From NCBI GenBank assembly GCA_044508675.1, contig JBIQHF010000017.1:6134-70133 (forward strand): 64,000 nt of DNA. The letters run 5' to 3'. A program made the position numbers and the translations under genes. The DNA is from Raineyella sp044508675 (GTDB lineage Bacteria > Actinomycetota > Actinomycetes > Propionibacteriales > Propionibacteriaceae). Each line of letters starts with the position of its first letter. Positions within the stretch are counted from its first letter, which is position 1. Below are positions 25,960 to 34,453 of this stretch, piece after piece. The notes below the pieces were generated by a model. The model was given only the letters and a program-made list of their open reading frames with translations, made no database searches and was not told the origin of the DNA.

Positions 25960-28146
25960 ATGGCTGCCGGCGGCTGGAGGTCCGAGGCGTACGCCGCGAT
26001 GGACCAGCGGATCGGATTGGTCGTCGGCGCCCAGGAGAAGGCGTTCGCGGCGATGGGGATCCGTACGGTCGGGGACCTGATGCACCACGTCCCCCGCCGG
26101 TACGTGGTCGGCACCGAGCTCAGCGACCTGTCCCAGGTCGAGGTCGGCACCCACGTCGCCCTGATGGCCCGGGTCGCCGACGTGCGTCCCCACCCGGGCC
26201 CGCCGGGCCGCAAGGGGCGGGGCCGCCTCGAGGTCCAGCTCACCGACGGGAGGACCAGGCTGCCGGCCACCTTCTTCGGCGCCAATCACCTCCTCGAGTG
26301 GTGGCAGCGGTCCCTACGACCGGGCGCCCGCGGCATCTTCTCGGCCAAGGTCGGGGAGTTCCGCGGCCAGCCCCAGCTCGGGCACCCCGACTACGTGATC
26401 GTCGACGAGCAGGGCTTCTTCGTCGCCGGGTCCGACCGCAACCGGTCCATGGCCAGCGTCTTCCGCGGCGGCCCGATCGGCATCTACCCGGCCACCGCGA
26501 AGCTCCCCACCTGGGACATCGCCGAAGCGGCCGGCCTCACCCTGCACGCCCTCGGCGACCTGCCCGACCCGTGGCCGGAGTGGGTCCGTCGGGCCGGGGA
26601 TGTGCTGCCGCTGGCCGAGGGGCTGCGGGCGGTCCACCAGCCCACCGAGCTCGCCGCGGTCGAGGCAGGCTTGGCCAGGCTGGCCTTCGACGAGGCGTTG
26701 GAGGTCCAGCTGACCATGGCCTACCGGCGGGCTGACAACAGTCGGCTGGCCGCCACACCACGGACACCGACACCCGACGGGCTGCTGGCCGCCTTCGACC
26801 GGCGACTGCCGTTCGAGCTGACCGGCGGCCAGCGGCAGGTGGGTGCAGAGATCGCCGCGGACATGGCCGGGACCCGGGCGATGCAACGGCTGCTGCAGGG
26901 CGAGGTCGGCTCCGGCAAGACCGTGGTGGCTCTGCGGGCGATGCTGTCGACGGTCGACACCGGCGGCCAGGCGGCACTGCTCGCCCCCACCGAGGTGCTG
27001 GCCGTCCAGCACTTCCGATCGATCGGCACGATGCTCGGCGACCTGGCCGGCGGCGGTGTGCTGGGCGGCACCCGGATCGAGCTGCTGACCGGCTCGATGA
27101 CGGCGGGGCAGAAGAAGCAGGCGATGCTGGCGATCGCCTCCGGGGAGGCCGGTATCGTGATCGGTACCCACGCGCTGCTGTCCGATGCCGTGCAGTTCGC
27201 AGACCTGGGTCTGGTCGTCATCGACGAGCAGCACCGGTTCGGCGTCGAACAGCGCAACGCGCTCAACGCCAAGGCCGACCTGCACCCGCACGTGCTGGTC
27301 ATGACCGCCACGCCGATCCCCCGCTCGGTGGCCCTGACGATCTACGGCGACCTGGACGTCTCCACGCTGCGCGAGATCCCTGTCGGCCGGTCGGACGTCA
27401 CAACCAACGTCGTCGACGTGCAGACGCACCCGCACTGGGTCGACCGGGCCTGGGAACGGGCCCGCGAGGAGGTAGAACAGGGCCGGCAGGTGTTCGTCGT
27501 CTGCCCGCGGATCTCACCGGACGGTGACCACGATCCGGCCAACGGCTGGTCCCTGGAGGAGGTGGTCGAGCGCCTCGGACGCACCCCGCTGAGTGGGGTG
27601 CGGGTCGCCGCCCTGCACGGACAGATGGCCACCGAGGACAAGGACCGGGTGATGTCGGAGTTCGCTGCCGGCGACATCGACGTCCTGGTCGCCACCACGG
27701 TGATCGAGGTCGGCGTCGACGTGCCGAACGCGTCGATGATGGTGATCTGCGATGCCGGACGGTTCGGGATCTCCCAACTTCACCAGTTGCGCGGCCGGAT
27801 CGGCCGCGGCCAATTCCCCGGCCTGTGCCTCCTGCTCGCGGCAGCCGGACAGGAGGAGGGCGCGGCAGAGCGCACGATGGAGCGGCTGCACGGCCTGGCA
27901 GCCACCCGGGACGGCTTCGCCCTGGCCGACCTGGACCTGGCCCAACGACGTGAGGGCCACGTCCTCGGGACCAGCCAGGCGGGCTCGCACACCGGGATGC
28001 GCCTGCTCAACGTCACCCGGGACGCCGACCTGATCGGAGTGGCCCGCGAGATCGCCGAACAAGCCGTGCAGCGCGACCCGGACGCCGAGACACCGGGCTT
28101 CCACGACGCGATCCGGCGGATGGAGCTGGTCAGCCTCGAGGAGTGA
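25960..28146 (+). CDS. recG: ATP-dependent DNA helicase RecG
   Basis: A 728-residue helicase that remodels stalled replication forks and Holliday junctions. The N-terminal wedge domain (to about 260) precedes the motor: Walker A GEVGSGKT at 314-321, the VVIDEQHRFGVEQR motif, MTATPIPRSVALTIYGDL, and motif VI LHQLRGRIGRG. GAAGGAG lies seven bases before the ATG. It is somewhat shorter in the wedge than the 693-residue E. coli protein plus actinobacterial insertions would suggest, but all motor motifs are intact. The rsmD-coaD pair that usually follows is nearby on the same strand. Confidence 0.96.
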   Translation: MAAGGWRSEAYAAMDQRIGLVVGAQEKAFAAMGIRTVGDLMHHVPRRYVVGTELSDLSQVEVGTHVALMARVADVRPHPGPPGRKGRGRLEVQLTDGRTRLPATFFGANHLLEWWQRSLRPGARGIFSAKVGEFRGQPQLGHPDYVIVDEQGFFVAGSDRNRSMASVFRGGPIGIYPATAKLPTWDIAEAAGLTLHALGDLPDPWPEWVRRAGDVLPLAEGLRAVHQPTELAAVEAGLARLAFDEALEVQLTMAYRRADNSRLAATPRTPTPDGLLAAFDRRLPFELTGGQRQVGAEIAADMAGTRAMQRLLQGEVGSGKTVVALRAMLSTVDTGGQAALLAPTEVLAVQHFRSIGTMLGDLAGGGVLGGTRIELLTGSMTAGQKKQAMLAIASGEAGIVIGTHALLSDAVQFADLGLVVIDEQHRFGVEQRNALNAKADLHPHVLVMTATPIPRSVALTIYGDLDVSTLREIPVGRSDVTTNVVDVQTHPHWVDRAWERAREEVEQGRQVFVVCPRISPDGDHDPANGWSLEEVVERLGRTPLSGVRVAALHGQMATEDKDRVMSEFAAGDIDVLVATTVIEVGVDVPNASMMVICDAGRFGISQLHQLRGRIGRGQFPGLCLLLAAAGQEEGAAERTMERLHGLAATRDGFALADLDLAQRREGHVLGTSQAGSHTGMRLLNVTRDADLIGVAREIAEQAVQRDPDAETPGFHDAIRRMELVSLEE

Positions 28147-28177
28147 GTCGCTCCCGCCGGGCAGGGCGCCCCTCAGG

Positions 28178-28198
28178 GTCGGCACCGATCAGGCCGAC
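28178..28198. terminator. Weak hairpin between recG and the PPOX-fold gene
   Basis: Arms 28178-28183 and 28193-28198 pair over 6 bp at a convergent junction. An imperfect 14-base direct repeat containing ACCGATCAG covers the same spot. Weak as a terminator. Confidence 0.3.
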
Positions 28199-28203
28199 AC
28201 CGA

Positions 28204-28635
28204 TCAGAGGTGCCAGCCCTCGGGCTCCGCACCGAAGCGGAACCGGCGACCCGAAACGTAGCGGGGAACGATCCGGACGAAGTTGGTCTTGATCGTGGGG
28301 ATCCACGGCTTCAGCGGCAGCTGCTGGGCCCGGTAGATCTCGTCGGTGTCGGACAGCACCTCGGCCTCGCCGTGCACGACGACGCTCCAACCGCCGTTGC
28401 CGTCGTAGTCGTCGACCTCGTACGCCACCCGGTCATTGATCGTCAGCTCGAAGAGCTTGCTGCCCTGGGCAGTGCGGAAGACGATCGTCTCGCCGTCGAC
28501 GACGTGGTTCAGGGGGAACATCTCGATGTCATCACCGATGGTTGTCGCTAGTCGACCGATCGGCACGCTGCCCACCAGTTCCCAGGACTCCTGCTCCGAG
28601 AGTTCCGTGACCGCTTCGTTCTCCGCGTACGCCAT
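28204..28635 (-). CDS. Pyridoxamine 5'-phosphate oxidase-fold flavin protein
   Basis: A 143-residue single-domain split-barrel protein (PPOX class). Sequence features are the SVPIGRLAT segment, PLNHVVDGETIVFRTAQGSK and VVHGEAEVL, typical of actinobacterial FMN- or F420-binding members. The substrate is not determinable; relatives reduce quinones or bilins or only bind a cofactor. GGAGGC lies nine bases before the ATG, and a GGATAGAG sequence occurs twice upstream. Convergent with recG and divergent from rsmD. Confidence 0.87.
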   Translation of the reverse strand: MAYAENEAVTELSEQESWELVGSVPIGRLATTIGDDIEMFPLNHVVDGETIVFRTAQGSKLFELTINDRVAYEVDDYDGNGGWSVVVHGEAEVLSDTDEIYRAQQLPLKPWIPTIKTNFVRIVPRYVSGRRFRFGAEPEGWHL

Positions 28636-28710
28636 CGCTGCTCGCCTCCATTGGCTCTATCCGGTGGCTCCACTCTATCCGTGCCCCGCCCGGCCGGGTC
28701 GGCGGGTGGC

Positions 28711-28716
28711 TAGCCT
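28711..28716 (+). promoter_or_regulatory. -10 element TAGCCT of rsmD-coaD, leaderless
   Basis: TAGCCT ends 6 bases before the GTG of rsmD, with no conventional ribosome binding site. Confidence 0.45.
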
Positions 28717-28722
28717 GTAGGC

Positions 28723-29283
28723 GTGACACGCATCATTGCCGGCACCCATGGCGGACGACGGTTGGCGACGCCGACCGGTGACCGTACCCGTCCCACCACC
28801 GACCGGGTCCGGGAAGCGGTCTTCTCCACGCTCGAGTCATGGTCCGGCGAGGGGCTGGGTTCCCTGGCCTTCCTGGACCTGTACGCCGGCTCCGGGGCGA
28901 TGGCCCTGGAGGCCGCGAGTCGCGGGGCTTCGCCGGTGGTGGCGGTGGAGTCGGACTCCCGGACCGCCGAGGTCGTCCGCACCAATGCCCGCACGCTCGG
29001 TCTGCCGGTCGAGGTGCGTACGGCCTCGGTCGAAGCCGTCCTGGCGACCACCCCACCGCGCGCGTACGACATCATCTGGGCCGATCCGCCCTACCCGGTG
29101 GCCACCGACCACCTGGAGCACCTGCTCGGCGGCCTGTGGCGATCCGGGTGGCTCGCCCCGAACGGCCTGCTGGTGCTCGAGCGGGACTCGCGCGCCCCCG
29201 CCCCGCAGTGGCCGGACGGCGTGGACGGCTGGTCCCGCCGCTATGGTGAGACGACGATCCACTATGCCCAGGAGGACCGATGA
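28723..29283 (+). CDS. rsmD: 16S rRNA (guanine-966-N2)-methyltransferase
   Basis: A 186-residue SAM-dependent methyltransferase acting on G966 of 16S rRNA in the 30S head. It starts TRIIAGTHGGRRLATP, has the SAM loop LDLYAGSGAMALEAASRGA, and the catalytic motif IIWADPPYP (DPPY). Its last bases overlap the coaD ATG (ATGA). The GTG start is likely leaderless. RsmD-CoaD is a conserved pair downstream of recG in actinobacteria. Confidence 0.95.
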   Translation: MTRIIAGTHGGRRLATPTGDRTRPTTDRVREAVFSTLESWSGEGLGSLAFLDLYAGSGAMALEAASRGASPVVAVESDSRTAEVVRTNARTLGLPVEVRTASVEAVLATTPPRAYDIIWADPPYPVATDHLEHLLGGLWRSGWLAPNGLLVLERDSRAPAPQWPDGVDGWSRRYGETTIHYAQEDR

Positions 29284-29762
29284 GGGCGATCTGCCCCGGG
29301 TCGTTCGACCCTGTCACCCACGGCCACCTCGACATCATCGAGCGGACGGCTCGGTTCTTCGAGGAGGTGGTGGTCGGTGTCGGACGGAACACCTCCAAGA
29401 ACGGACTGTTCAGCCTGGAGGAACGGCTGTCCATGCTCACCCAGGCCACTGCCCACCTGCCGAACGTACGGGTGGAGGCGTTCGACGGGCTTTTGGCCGA
29501 GTACTGCCGCCAGCACCACATCGGCGCCATCGTGAAGGGCCTGCGCTTCGCCTCCGACTTCGACTACGAGCTGCAGATGGCCCAGATGAACAAGGAACTG
29601 ACCGGCATCGAGACTGTCCTGCTGCCGACCGCGGCCCAGTGGTCGTTCGTCTCGTCCACGCTGGTCCGCGAGATCGCCATGATGCACGGCGACGTGTCCC
29701 ACTTCGTCCCGACCTTCGTCGTCGACGCGCTGCGGGCACGGGCCGCCGGGAGGCCCGCATGA
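29280..29762 (+). CDS. coaD: Phosphopantetheine adenylyltransferase
   Basis: A 160-residue nucleotidyltransferase for the fourth step of coenzyme A synthesis, transferring AMP to 4'-phosphopantetheine. The HxGH-type site is in CPGSFDPVTHGHLDII, and the closing ISSTxxR-like element is FVSSTLVREIAMMHGD. AGGAGG lies just before the ATG. It overlaps both rsmD upstream and the peptidase gene downstream by four bases. Confidence 0.96.
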   Translation: MRAICPGSFDPVTHGHLDIIERTARFFEEVVVGVGRNTSKNGLFSLEERLSMLTQATAHLPNVRVEAFDGLLAEYCRQHHIGAIVKGLRFASDFDYELQMAQMNKELTGIETVLLPTAAQWSFVSSTLVREIAMMHGDVSHFVPTFVVDALRARAAGRPA

Positions 29763-30949
29763 CCGACACCACGTGGGGACGGCTGGACGAGCGGGCCGTC
29801 GACTGGATCCAGCGACTGCTGACGATCGATTCCACCAGCCGGCTGTCCAACCTGCCGGTGGCCGAGGCGATCGCCCAGGAGTGCCGACGCCTGGGCATCC
29901 AGGTGCACCTGCGACCCGATGCCACCGGCCAGAAGGCCAACCTGGTCGCCACCATCCCGGCCGCCGACGGCACGGTGCAGGGCGGGGTGGCGCTGAGCGG
30001 GCACATGGACACCGTCCCGGTCGACGGCCAGGACTGGACCAGCGACCCCTATCACCCCCAGGTCCGGGACGGACGCCTCTACGGCCGGGGATCGGCGGAC
30101 ATGAAGGGCTTCCTGGCGCTGGTCGTCGCCGCCCTCCCCCGCTTCGCCGCGGCCCGATTGTCCGAACCGGTCCACCTGGCGTTCACCTTCGACGAGGAGC
30201 TGGCTGCCCGCGGCGGGAACCAGATCGTCAAGGACCTGGCCGACCTCGGTCTCCAGCCCCGTTCCTGCATCGTCGGTGAACCCACCTCGATGGCCGTGGT
30301 CACCGGGCACAAGTCGGTGACCATCGTCAGCGTCGAGGTCCGGGGGCTCGCCGCGCACTCCTCCTTGCCTGCCGAGGGCTGCAATGCGATCGAGTACGCG
30401 GCCCGACTGTGCACCGCTTTCCGCGAGATCACCGACGACTGGCGCGCATCAGGCCCGTACGACGAGTCGTACGTCGTGCCGTACTCCACCGGCGGAGTGA
30501 TGACGATCGAGGGCGGCACCGCGCAGAACGTGGTGCCGGGCGAATGCCGGGTACTGCTGGAGTTCCGTACGATCCCAGCGGTGGACCCCGACGAGGTGGT
30601 GGCGACGCTGCGCGCCCGGGCGGCGGAGCTGACCGCCCGGATGCGGGCCGAACAGCCGGGGACCGGCATCGAGGTCTCGGTCCGTGACCATGTCCCGGCG
30701 CTGTCGACCGCGCCGGATTCCCCCACGGTCCGCGCGGCCCTGGCGTTCGGTGGACTGCCCAGCGACGAGCACGTGACGTACGGCACCGACGGCGGCCCCT
30801 TCTGTGCCGCGGGCATCGAGACGGTCATCTGCGGTCCCGGTGACATCGCCCAGGCCCACGGGACCGACGAGTACGTCGAGATCGCCCAGTTGGAGGCCTG
30901 CCAGGACTTCCTGGCGGCTATGCTCTCCCACCTGGACAGCTCGGCCTGA
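29759..30949 (+). CDS. argE: M20 family metallopeptidase, ArgE/DapE-like
   Basis: A 396-residue binuclear zinc amidohydrolase. Metal ligands are visible in LSGHMDTVPVDG (H and D), SADMKGFLA, FDEELAARGG (general base and ligand), and GEPTSM. The dimerisation insert runs to about residue 290. The best match by eye is acetylornithine deacetylase (ArgE, arginine synthesis), but DapE or an uncharacterised deacylase is possible, so the symbol is tentative. ATG overlaps the coaD stop (ATGA). A long open frame upstream is only a shadow. Confidence 0.8.
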   Translation: MTDTTWGRLDERAVDWIQRLLTIDSTSRLSNLPVAEAIAQECRRLGIQVHLRPDATGQKANLVATIPAADGTVQGGVALSGHMDTVPVDGQDWTSDPYHPQVRDGRLYGRGSADMKGFLALVVAALPRFAAARLSEPVHLAFTFDEELAARGGNQIVKDLADLGLQPRSCIVGEPTSMAVVTGHKSVTIVSVEVRGLAAHSSLPAEGCNAIEYAARLCTAFREITDDWRASGPYDESYVVPYSTGGVMTIEGGTAQNVVPGECRVLLEFRTIPAVDPDEVVATLRARAAELTARMRAEQPGTGIEVSVRDHVPALSTAPDSPTVRAALAFGGLPSDEHVTYGTDGGPFCAAGIETVICGPGDIAQAHGTDEYVEIAQLEACQDFLAAMLSHLDSSA

Positions 30950-31057
30950 CGGGATTTCCCATCGGGTCCGGCCATCGGCTATGCTTTCCCGGTTGCCTTC
31001 ATGCCGCAGTTCTCGGGCATGGAGCATCTGACACGTTCCCAGAAGGAGAATCCACCA

Positions 31058-31243
31058 GTGGCTGCCGTATGTGACATCTGCGCCAAGGGCCCGGGCTTTG
31101 GACACAACGTGCCCTGGTCGAAGAAGAAGACGAATCGTCGTTGGAACCCGAACATCCAGCGCATCCGCGTGACGATGAACGGGACGACCAAGCGCATGAA
31201 CGTGTGCACCTCGTGCCTCAAGGCCGACAAGGTCTCTCGCTGA
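31058..31243 (+). CDS. rpmB: 50S ribosomal protein L28
   Basis: A 61-residue zinc-binding (C+) L28 with paired cysteines CDIC and CTSC. The start is GTG 31058 with AGAAGGAG ten bases upstream; the ATGs further upstream in the same frame have no homology. TATGCT at about 30980 may be its -10. It stands alone on the plus strand between the peptidase and rpsO. Confidence 0.93.
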   Translation: MAAVCDICAKGPGFGHNVPWSKKKTNRRWNPNIQRIRVTMNGTTKRMNVCTSCLKADKVSR

Positions 31244-31439
31244 GCTGACCGCCCCAGACGGAGGGGACCAACGCTCTGTGGATCCCCTTCGTTGACCTGG
31301 TCCAGGTAAATCACCCACCCCCGATTGACGCCTCCGGCTCCGGCTGGCAGGTTGTCATGTTGCCGTCTGATCGGCCGCGGATCCCCAAGAGCTGTTTCAA
31401 CCAGCGCCGCGCAACGGGACCGACGAAAGGAGAGCAGCC

Positions 31440-31703
31440 ATGGATGCTGCCGAGAAGCAGAAGATCATCGAGGACTACGCGACCCACCCTGGCGACACCG
31501 GCTCTCCGGACGTCCAGGTGGCCCTTCTCACCAAGCGGATCGCGCACCTGACCGAGCACCTCAAGCAGCACAAGGGAGACCACCACTCCCGCCGCGGCCT
31601 GATGCTGATGGTCGGCCAGCGCCGCCGACTGCTGAACTACATCGCCAAGAACGACATCGAGCACTATCGTGCCCTGATCGCACGTCTGGGCCTGCGTCGC
31701 TGA
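31440..31703 (+). CDS. rpsO: 30S ribosomal protein S15
   Basis: An 87-residue S15, a primary 16S rRNA-binding protein of the 30S platform. The core HPGDTGSPDVQVALLTKRI, HRRGL-like HHSRRGLMLMVGQRRRLLNYI is intact. AGGAGAG precedes the ATG. rpsO-pnp adjacency is nearly universal; the leader upstream may carry the usual autoregulatory S15 site, though no fold was confirmed. Confidence 0.96.
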   Translation: MDAAEKQKIIEDYATHPGDTGSPDVQVALLTKRIAHLTEHLKQHKGDHHSRRGLMLMVGQRRRLLNYIAKNDIEHYRALIARLGLRR

Positions 31704-32031
31704 CGCAGCGCTCCCGCTTGGCGGCACGCACAGACAGGCAGGGGTGGTCCCGCAAGGGGTCACCCCTGGTCTGCGTGCCCGCCGAGTCCACCCGAGACCA
31801 CGTCGGGTAGACTCGGCGCCGTACTGACGACAACTCAATGCCGTAACAACAACTCAATACAGCCATAGCCAGATCGCAGGGCCCGGTCGTTTCGGGAGTC
31901 CTCGGTCCTCGGTAGTGGTTCTCGGGAAGCCTCCGCCCTTGGGCGCGGCGCCACCCGCGGGCCTCGATCGAAGACCGGTCTCCACCACGGACCGGCCGTG
32001 TGCGCCTGCGGCACACACGAAAGGAGTCCCC
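31704..32031 (+). other. rpsO-pnp intergenic region, 328 bases
   Basis: No gene. From left to right it holds the rpsO terminator hairpin, a TAGACT -10-like hexamer at 31808-31813, two exact copies of ACAACTCAAT (31830-31839 and 31849-31858) in a locally AT-richer stretch, then a GC-rich leader and the AAAGGAG ribosome binding site of pnp. In other bacteria the pnp leader is cut by RNase III and mediates autoregulation. Confidence 0.5.
31723..31779 (+). terminator. Long hairpin after rpsO
   Basis: Three paired segments of 8, 3 and 8 bp with small bulges form an extended stem about 20 bases after the rpsO stop. No U-tract follows, so it may also be a processing site. Confidence 0.6.
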
Positions 32032-34392
32032 ATGGAGGGACCCAACGTTCATTTCTCCGAAGCCATCATCGACAACGGCAGCTTCGGCAAGCACGTCGTC
32101 CGCTTCGAGGCCGGTGCGCTGGCCCAGCAGGCCGACGGCTCCGCCGCGGTCTACCTCGATGGCGATACCATGCTGCTGTCGGCGACCAGCGCCGGCAAGC
32201 ACCCGCGCGAGGGCTTCGACTTCTTCCCGCTGACCATCGATGTCGAGGAGCGGATGTACGCCGCGGGCAAGATCCCCGGCTCCTTCTTCCGTCGCGAGGG
32301 TCGCCCCGGCACCTCTGCGGTCCTGACCGCCCGCCTGATCGACCGTCCGCTGCGCCCCTCCTTCGTCAAGGGCCTGCGCAACGAGGTCCAGGTCGTCATC
32401 ACGGTGCTGGCGCTGAACCCGAACGTCCGCTACGACGTGGTCGCGATCAACGCCGCCTCGATGTCCACCCAGATCTCCGGCCTGCCGTTCTCCGGCCCGA
32501 TCGGCGGCGTACGCGTCTCCCTGATCGACGACCAGTGGGTCGCTTTCCCCACCGTCGAGCAGGATGCCGAGTCGACCTTCGAGATGGTCGTCGCCGGCCG
32601 GGTGCTGCCCGACGGCGACGTGGCCGTGATGATGGTCGAGGCCGGTGGCGGCGACAACATGGTCGACCTGATCAAGGCCGGCAAGAAGGCCCCGACCGAA
32701 GAGGTGGTCGCCGAGGGCCTCGAGGCGGCCAAGCCGTTCATCAAGGTGCTCTGCGACGCCCAGGCCCGTCTGGCCGCCGAGCTGCCCAAGGAGCCGCGCG
32801 AGTTCCAGCTCTTCACCGACTACAGCGACGAGGCGTACGCGGCGGTCGAGAAGCTCGTCCTCGATGAGATGGGCGAGGTGATGGCGATCCCGGCCAAGCT
32901 GGATCGCCAGGCCCGCGAGGACGAGCTGAAGGCCCGGGTCATCGCCGAACTGCAGGCCGAGTTCCCCGATGAGGCCGAGCTGAAGGCCGCGTTCAAGTCG
33001 GTCCAGAAGAGGGTCGTCCGGCACCGCACGCTCACCGAGGGTGTCCGGATCGACGGCCGCGGCGTCCGCGACATCCGCGCCCTGTCCGCCGACGTGGAGA
33101 TCATCCCCCGGGTGCACGGCTCGGCCCTGTTCCAGCGCGGCGAGACCCAGATCCTGGGCGTCACCACGCTGAACATGCTCGAGATGGAGCAGAAGATCGA
33201 CACGCTGGCGCCGGAGTCCACCAAGCGCTACATGCACCACTACAACTTCCCGCCCTACTCCACTGGTGAGACCGGCCGGGTCGGCTCGCCCAAGCGTCGC
33301 GAGATCGGCCACGGTGCGCTCGCCGAGCGGGCCCTGGTCCCGGTCCTGCCGACCAAGGAGGAGTTCCCGTACGCCATCCGCCAGGTGTCCGAGGCGCTCG
33401 GCTCCAACGGCTCGACCTCGATGGGGTCGGTGTGTGCCTCGACGCTGGCGCTGCTGAACGCCGGCGTGCCGCTGCGTGCCTCCGTCGCCGGCATCGCGAT
33501 GGGCCTGATGAGCGAGGAGCTGGACGGGGAGACCAAGTACGTCGCCCTGACCGATATCCTCGGCGCCGAGGACGCCCTCGGCGACATGGACTTCAAGGTC
33601 GCCGGCACCCGTGACTTCGTCACTGCCCTGCAGCTGGACACCAAGCTCAACGGCATCCCGTCCGAGGAGTTGGCCAAGGCCCTGCTGCAGGCCCGCGATG
33701 CCCGGATGACGCTGCTGGACGTGATGGGCGAGGCGATCTCCGAGCCCGACGAGATGAGCCAGTACGCGCCGCGCATCATCACGGTGCACGTGCCGGTCGA
33801 CAAGATCGGCGAGGTCATCGGCCCCAAGGGCAAGGTGATCAACCAGATGCAGGAGGACTCCGGCGCCAACATCTCGATCGAGGACGACGGCACCATCTAC
33901 ATCGGGGCGACCACCGGTGAGGCCGCCGAGGCCGCCCGCGCGATGATCAATGCCATCGCCAACCCGACCATGCCCGAGATCGGCGAGCGCTACCTCGGCA
34001 CGGTCGTGAAGGTGGTGAACTTCGGTGCCTTCGTCTCCCTGCTCCCGGGCAAGGATGGCCTGCTGCACGTCACCAAGCTGCGTGACCTCAACGGCGGCAA
34101 GCGTGTCGAGAACGTCGAGGACGTGGTCAAGGTCGGCCAGAAGATCCAGGTCGAGGTGACCGAGGTCGACGACCGGGGCAAGCTCTCCCTCGCCCCCGTG
34201 GTCGAGGGCAAGGAGAACGAGACGGCCGAGGCCGGGGCCGAGGGGTCCACGCAGGACCAGGCCGAGTCGAACGGTCCCTCGACCGAGGAGCGGACCGAGC
34301 GCGCCCCGCGCCGCCGTCGCCGCACCCACCGGTCGTCCGACGAGGCCGGCGCCAAGAACGACTCCGGTGAGGGCTCCTCGACCGAGGAGTGA
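32032..34392 (+). CDS. pnp: Polyribonucleotide nucleotidyltransferase (PNPase)
   Basis: A 786-residue 3'-to-5' phosphorolytic exoribonuclease, main RNA-degrading enzyme and degradosome partner. Two RNase PH domains (second begins RVVRHRTLTEGVRIDGRG), the KH domain with IGPKGKVINQMQEDSGANISI and the S1 domain (GTVVKVVNFGAFVSLLPGKDGLLH) are all present, followed by a disordered acidic/basic tail after 730. ATG 32032 (MEGPNVHFSEA) is supported by AAAGGAG. Confidence 0.97.
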   Translation: MEGPNVHFSEAIIDNGSFGKHVVRFEAGALAQQADGSAAVYLDGDTMLLSATSAGKHPREGFDFFPLTIDVEERMYAAGKIPGSFFRREGRPGTSAVLTARLIDRPLRPSFVKGLRNEVQVVITVLALNPNVRYDVVAINAASMSTQISGLPFSGPIGGVRVSLIDDQWVAFPTVEQDAESTFEMVVAGRVLPDGDVAVMMVEAGGGDNMVDLIKAGKKAPTEEVVAEGLEAAKPFIKVLCDAQARLAAELPKEPREFQLFTDYSDEAYAAVEKLVLDEMGEVMAIPAKLDRQAREDELKARVIAELQAEFPDEAELKAAFKSVQKRVVRHRTLTEGVRIDGRGVRDIRALSADVEIIPRVHGSALFQRGETQILGVTTLNMLEMEQKIDTLAPESTKRYMHHYNFPPYSTGETGRVGSPKRREIGHGALAERALVPVLPTKEEFPYAIRQVSEALGSNGSTSMGSVCASTLALLNAGVPLRASVAGIAMGLMSEELDGETKYVALTDILGAEDALGDMDFKVAGTRDFVTALQLDTKLNGIPSEELAKALLQARDARMTLLDVMGEAISEPDEMSQYAPRIITVHVPVDKIGEVIGPKGKVINQMQEDSGANISIEDDGTIYIGATTGEAAEAARAMINAIANPTMPEIGERYLGTVVKVVNFGAFVSLLPGKDGLLHVTKLRDLNGGKRVENVEDVVKVGQKIQVEVTEVDDRGKLSLAPVVEGKENETAEAGAEGSTQDQAESNGPSTEERTERAPRRRRRTHRSSDEAGAKNDSGEGSSTEE

Positions 34393-34415
34393 TCGCTGGA
34401 CCGTCGCAGTACACT

Positions 34416-34453
34416 GACGTCGCCCCTCCGTCCCGTACGTGAGGGGCGGCGTC
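34416..34453 (+). terminator. Hairpin after pnp
   Basis: Arms 34416-34428 and 34441-34453 pair over 13 bp with one G-U pair. The right arm covers the first codons of the longest reading of the M16 peptidase gene, which argues that translation of that gene starts further down. Confidence 0.65.
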
